Origin: Piliocolobus tephrosceles
Lineage: Eukaryota > Chordata > Mammalia > Primates > Cercopithecidae
Reading direction: 5' to 3'
Length of the DNA stretch: 64,000 nt
Assembly: GCF_002776525.5 (NCBI RefSeq)
Contig: NC_045443.1
Coordinates: 36,354,284 to 36,418,283 of the forward strand
In this document: positions 59,542 to 64,000 of the stretch, one piece after another
Position numbering within the stretch: the first letter of the stretch is position 1
Layout: every line of letters starts with the position of its first letter
The notes under the pieces: generated by a model
Database searches by the model: none
What the model saw: only the letters and a program-made list of their open reading frames with translations
Told to the model about the DNA's origin: nothing
Program-made: the position numbers and the translations under genes

Positions 59542-59900
59542 GTAAGTTATGCTTGTTTCATCTATTAATATATGCTATATTAATTAATAATTATTTGTTT
59601 TTCTCATAGTTTACCTTTACCTTATAAAAATGTTGAGTCAAATAGTGTATGTAAAAATTAATATAAACAAAAAAGTAAACAAACAAAAATATATACAACT
59701 ATTTAATAATATAGAAAAGAAAAATGTAAACAAAAATGTAAAATAAAAATGTAAATGAGTACCATTCTTCACATTTGTAAAAATAATGCTTTTACTGCCA
59801 TTTACAAAACACCTTTTATCCTTTTATCAGGATACATTGTATATATACACATATATATACATACACATAAACACGCACACACACACACATTATGTGTGTA
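59542..59900 (+). other. REDIC1 intron, A-rich and CA-repeat sequence
   Basis: AT-rich, with alternating TA/CA runs at about 59838-59890. No gene or transposon was recognised. Confidence 0.6.
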
Positions 59901-61794
59901 CAGTTTATCCTTGAACATTGCAGGGTTTAGGGATGCTGCTCAGTCAGAAATCTGAATAAAATGTTTGACTCTGCAAAACTTAACTACTAATAGCCTGCTG
60001 TTGGCCAGAATCCTTACTGATAACATAAACAGTTGATTAACACATATTTTGTATGTTGTATATATTATATACTGCATTTATACAATAAAGTAAGCTAAAG
60101 AAAAGAAAATATTACTAAATATCTTAAGAAAGAGAAGATATACTTACTATTTATTAAGTAGGAATAGATCATCATAAAAGTCGCAATCCTCATCATCTTC
60201 AGGTTGAGTAGGCTGAGGAGGAGAAGGGAGAGGCAGAGTTGGTCTTGCTGTCACATTGGTAGCAGAGGCAGAAGAGGTGGAGGAGGTAGAATAGGGGGCA
60301 GGAGAGGCAGGCGCACTTGGTGTAACTTTATGGCAATACATCATTATTTCTTTCTGAGTTTTGATTTTTCATTTCTCTAAAAATGTTTTTACATGGTACC
60401 AATCCTTCTTCTACTGTTTACTTTAGCTTCAGAGCCTGTATCATAGAAAGATCTGTGTCATAAAGAAGTCAAAAGGGGTCTTGAGTAATCAACACTTCTG
60501 CCAGATTGTCTAATGTCAGAGTTTTCTGGCACTGCTTCTTTTATGTCTTCTTCCTTGTCGTCCGTAACTGGTTCTTAAGTACTCATCTCCATCAAGTTGT
60601 CTTCTGTTAATTCCTCTGGAGGGTATTTATTAGCTCTTTAATTTTTGTAAGCTCCATATCTTGAAACCCTTCACCTTTCACCTTTTTTGCCATATCCACA
60701 ATCTCTTTCATTATTTTCTTGATTAGCTCTTGTAAATCCTATGACGTCATGTTCGATATCTAGAACAGTGTTCTCCTGCAGGGATTTCTTTTCCAAGTCT
60801 TGATGACTTTCATGGCTTTTTCTATAACAGTAATGGCATGTTCAATGGTATAATCCTTCCAAACTTCTATGATGTTCTCTCTCCTGGATTATTTCCATTG
60901 CATTGGCCATCCTTTCCATAGAGCACAATGTATAATGAACCTTAAAGGTCAGTGTGACTCCCTGATCTAGAGGCTGAATTAGAGATGTTGTGCTTCAAAA
61001 CATATAAACTACTTTGACGCCTTTGGTATTGAACTCATGGGATTCTGGGTGACCAGGGGCATTATCAATATCAAAATAACTTTAAAAGGCAGTCCGTTAC
61101 TGGCAAAGCACTTACTGACTTCAGGGACAAAGCACTGATGGATTCAATTCAGAAAAAGCGTTTTTGTTTTCCAGGCCTTCGTGTTGTATTACTGAGAGAC
61201 TGGCAGTTGGTGTTTATCCTTCCCTTCAAAATTTGAGGGTGAGCAGCTTTATAGATAAGGGCAATCTTTGTCATAAACCTGACTGCATTTGCACAAAACA
61301 GTAGAGTTAGCCTATCCCATCCTCCCTTTAAATCCTGGTGCTTGCTTCTCTTCCTAATAAATATCCTATGTGGCATGTTTTTTTTTTTTTTTTTTTTTCC
61401 TGAAATAGGGCACTTTGTCTCCATTAAAAACTTGTTTAGGCAGATATCCATTTTCCTCAGTGATTTTCTTTAAAGGCATCTGGGAATGTATCTGCTGCTT
61501 CTTGGTCTGCAGAAGCTGCTTTCCCTATTACCTTGATATTTTTTAAGCCAAAGTTCTTTCTAAAATTATCAAACCATCTTTTGCTGGCATTAAATTCTCC
61601 AGCATTAGATCTTTCAGCTTCCTTTTGCTTTAAGTTGTCATAGAATGGCTTCACTTTTTCTTGAATCACATTAGCGTCTGAAAGTATGCCTTTGTCATAG
61701 CAATCCTGCACCCACATAAAAGCTACATTTTTAATACAATGTAAAAAGGTATTTCACAAAAGTACATTTTCCTTCACAAGTTTCCTTTTCTTTC

Positions 61795-62465
61795 TTTTTT
61801 TAAAGAACTATACTTAGATTTAGCTTTTACTTGTGTATATGTAAACTCATGCACATGAGGCCTTAGAAATTCTAAGGAAGAGATGACTGTCCTTCAATAG
61901 CATGTTCTCAACACTATATTACAGTGTTCTCTATTTGTAACTAGTTCCATTCCCTGAAAGAAAAGACCAAATAATGCATCTCCAAAGGATTCTGCTCATA
62001 ATTACATTTTAAATGTATATGCATAAACATATTATAATAAGTACTTATGATCAAAGATAAGAAATATCAGTTAACCAGGCATGATGGTTCCTGCTTATAA
62101 TCCCAGCATTTTGGGAGACTGAGCAAGCAATTGCTTGAGTCCAGGAGTTCATGACCAGCCTGGACAACATGGCCAAAGCAAATACAAAAAATTAGTCAGA
62201 CGTAGTGGTGTGTGCCTGTGGTCCCAGGAGGCTGAGGTGGAAGAATCACGTGAGCCTGGGAGGCTGAGGTCACCTTGAGCCATGATTGTGCCACTGCACT
62301 CCAGCCCAGGCAATGGAGTGAGACCCTGTCTCAAAAAAAAAAAAAAAAAAAAAAAAAATCACCAATAACATGTTATCAACACTAGATTACAAGGTTATCT
62401 ATTTGTTAAACAGTTGAATTCTCTGAAAGAATATAACTCAAATTGCATCACTAAAGAAGCACGCT
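61795..62465. repeat. Imperfect local duplication around an Alu inside Tigger
   Basis: The block at about 61894-61988 (AATAGCATGTTCTCAACACT ...) is repeated at about 62363-62457 (AATAACATGTTATCAACACT ...) with roughly three quarters identity. A short block CTTAGATTTAGCTTTTACTT (61814) recurs as CTTAGATTTACCTTTTATTT (62461). The Alu lies between. This material is not recognisable as Tigger. Confidence 0.6.
62074..62358 (+). mobile_element. Old Alu (AluJ/S-like), forward
   Basis: It starts CCAGGCATGATGGTTCCTGC, ends in an A tail of about 27 bases, and has several internal deletions. The divergence suggests an older subfamily. Confidence 0.9.
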
Positions 62466-62888
62466 TAGATTTACCTTTTATTTATTTTTTGTTGATGTAT
62501 AATATTTATACATATTTAGTCAGGTATATATGATGTTTTGTTACATGACTCGAATGTGTAATGATCAAGCCAGAATATTTAGGATATCCATCACCTCGAG
62601 TATTTCTTTCTCTGTGTTGAAACCGTTTTAAGACATAGCTACTAGCTATTTTGAAATATCTATTTGTTTTTAACTGTAGTTATCCTACTCTGATATTAAA
62701 CATTAGAACTTATTCTTTCTATGTAACTGTGTGTTTGTACCCATTAATCAACCTCTCTTCGTCTCTCCCACCCCCTGACACTGACACCTTTCCCAGTCCC
62801 TGGTATCTATCATTCTACTCTCAACCTCCATGAGATCAACATTTTTAGTTCCCATATGTGAGTGAGAACATGTCATATTTGTCCTTCT
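62465..62888 (-). mobile_element. L1 3' tail (L1PB/L1MA-like), reverse, in Tigger
   Basis: It resembles the 3' UTR of the reverse L1 at 8150-8540: ATGTGTAATGATCAAGCCAGAATATTTAGGATATCCATCACC and the GATCAACATTTTTAGTTCCCATATGTGAG segment. It splits the Tigger HTH from the rest. Confidence 0.85.
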
Positions 62889-63575
62889 GTACATGGTCCT
62901 TATGCTGGATTTATGTATCTTAAAATGGTGGGAAACTGCAGCTGCAGACCCCAGTTTATAGTACATACCAAACAGTTCAAGCAATTAATTAATGCCATGA
63001 CTTTTCTCTGCTTCTTGGGAGCACTTCCAGCATCACTAGTGGCATTTCATGTCCCTCCTTGGATGTTATTCAAGGTGTATGTTACTGCACTAAACATAGT
63101 GAAAAATATGCAAGAACCACAAGAGATCACTGTTTACTACAATATGCAATTTACCAGAGAGACTACAACAGCAACAGGAGGTGGCTATGAAATTGTTACA
63201 GTAGTACAGTATGTACTACAGTTAGTTTTATGCAGCCATGATTTAATACTGAATATTTGTTTACATTTCTCTATGTTTGTTTACATTTGTCTTGGTTGTA
63301 AATGGTGCCACTTATGGCCATGTTTATATGCAAAAGTTTTGATAAATTTTAACTTTTCATAATAGATCCGTGTATATTTTACAGTAGTAAATTATAAAAT
63401 AAACTAGTATCTACAGATATTTTATGCATTCATGATATACTTAACTTTTTCTTATTTTCTGAGTTTTTTCAAATTGTCACGAATCTCTAAAGTTTTCTAA
63501 TGTATTTATTGAAGAAAAAGGCACATATAATTGGACCTGTGCAGTTCAAACCTGTGTTGTTCAAGGGTCAACTGT

Positions 63576-63835
63576 GTATACACACATGATATATAATATA
63601 TAAAAATATATAGAGATACATTTTCTTTCTTTTAAAAGGCTTTTTAAAAGAACCCATTCACAATAATTAGAAATGTAAAATAACCAATAATATGTTCAAA
63701 AATAAACTCTTCACGTTTAGATGAAAACTGTAAAATGTTATTGAAAACTGAAACCTGAATAATTGGAGTGACATAGTATATTCTGAGTAGAAATGCTCCA
63801 TTGCTGATAAATCACATGTTTAAATGGAATTCTCC
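63576..63835 (+). other. REDIC1 intron, nothing recognised
   Basis: AT-rich sequence after the Tigger element, without a recognised feature. Confidence 0.6.
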
Positions 63836-63975
63836 TCCATTCATTCTTTCATCTTCATTTTGTTTACCTTTTGTCTCTAATTCACCATCCAAGCAGCTCT
63901 TGCTAAAGACACCAATGACTTCTATGTTGTTAAATTCATTGGATACTTTTGAATCTATCTCATAAGAACTCCTAA
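63836..63975 (+). repeat. L2 ORF fragment
   Basis: The phrase CTTGCTAAAGACACCAATGACTTCTATGTTGTTAAATTCATTGGATACTTTT matches the style of the L2 reverse-transcriptase region and continues toward the window end. Short and diverged. Confidence 0.55.
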
Positions 63976-64000
63976 TATTGGTATAAATTATTATTTTATT

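Larger units (their letters stand above)
60147..62984 (-). pseudogene. Tigger transposase remnants (pogo/CENP-B family)
   Basis: Pogo-type transposases cut and paste DNA at TA sites using two helix-turn-helix DNA-binding parts and a DDE catalytic domain. Visible here: the N-terminal HTH with the AAAVSHHFKIHKSSIRT stretch (about 62890-62984), the CENP-B HTH with RWFDNFRKNFGLKNIKV (about 61540-61600), and a V-F-N-G-D segment near 61430 where the first catalytic aspartate would be. A T-run (61378-61398), several stops and the Alu/L1 insertions disrupt it. It cannot encode an active enzyme. Confidence 0.82.
59901..63575 (-). mobile_element. Tigger (Tigger2/MER2 group) DNA transposon, reverse, with nested insertions
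   Basis: The left end reads CAGTTTATCCTTGAACATTG (59901) and the right end, reversed, CAGTTGACCCTTGAACAACA (63575), the inverted termini of the MER2/Tigger2 group. Between them are transposase remnants on the reverse strand: HTH (about 62889-62984), CENP-B-like DNA-binding part (61457-61717), the start of the DDE region (61149-61451) and a Ser/Pro/acidic tail (60147-60344). An Alu (62074-62358) and an L1 tail (62465-62888) are inserted. The flanking TA duplication is visible at the left; the right side reads TGTA, so that end has changed. Confidence 0.88.

Noticed and set aside
62862..63362. A 166-codon + strand ORF in the Tigger region
   Set aside because: It lies antisense to transposase sequence, has no recognised domain or splice context, and is best explained as a chance frame in a decayed transposon.
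1..64000. CRISPR array, operon, phage or other prokaryote-style system
   Set aside because: No regularly spaced repeats, ribosome binding sites or clustered genes are present. All sequence composition and repeat content are primate.

Overview
This window is primate nuclear DNA, most likely from an Old World monkey (catarrhine at least). The evidence is dense Alu insertions, L1 copies whose ends and ORF1 match the young catarrhine lineage, a betaretrovirus-like (HML-type) endogenous retrovirus, an MST-type MaLR provirus, a Tigger2/MER2-type DNA transposon and ancient L2/MIR/MER5 fragments. The species is an inference from repeat content; no database search was run. No prokaryotic features, CRISPR array or tRNA/rRNA gene was seen.

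The one host gene I can support is REDIC1 (C12orf40), a meiotic crossover factor, on the + strand. Five consecutive internal exons are readable at 24361-24890, 25167-25236, 26589-26649, 40634-40697 and 59459-59541. Each is bounded by AG/GT splice sites, and the reading phases join without a stop. The gene's first and last exons lie outside the window, so nearly everything else here is intronic.

Layout: 1-396 is the 3' end of a young L1, followed by a 100-N gap. 497-6558 is a decayed HML-type ERV with gag/pro/pol/env remnants and a 3' LTR but no 5' end. 6559-15108 is an old reverse L1 carrying a nearly full-length younger reverse L1 and two Alus. 15295-16110 holds L2 fragments. 16168-23206 is a full-length forward L1 with an Alu. 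24361-26649 holds three REDIC1 exons. 26920-35613 is a reverse MST/MaLR provirus (LTR, internal region, tRNA-Leu primer site, LTR) split by a full-length reverse L1. 35778-40511 is intron with two Alus, MIR and a recent 104-bp tandem duplication. 40634-40697 is an exon. 40870-55020 is a three-level nest of L1s. 55020-58398 contains microsatellites, older L1 and L2 pieces and a twin-primed (5'-inverted) L1. 59459-59541 is an exon. 59901-63575 is a Tigger element with both inverted ends, itself containing an Alu and an L1 tail.

The genes do not form a system: REDIC1 is the host transcript and the rest are mobile elements in its introns. The young L1 at 47271-50609 has an intact 338-codon ORF1, but most of its ORF2 is hidden in an undersized assembly gap. 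I found no previously undescribed biological system. The most informative signals are small rearrangements: a templated hairpin insertion in an Alu, an LTR-fragment patch inside an L1, a copied segment of neighbouring L1M sequence, a near-identical tandem duplication and several clean target-site duplications.
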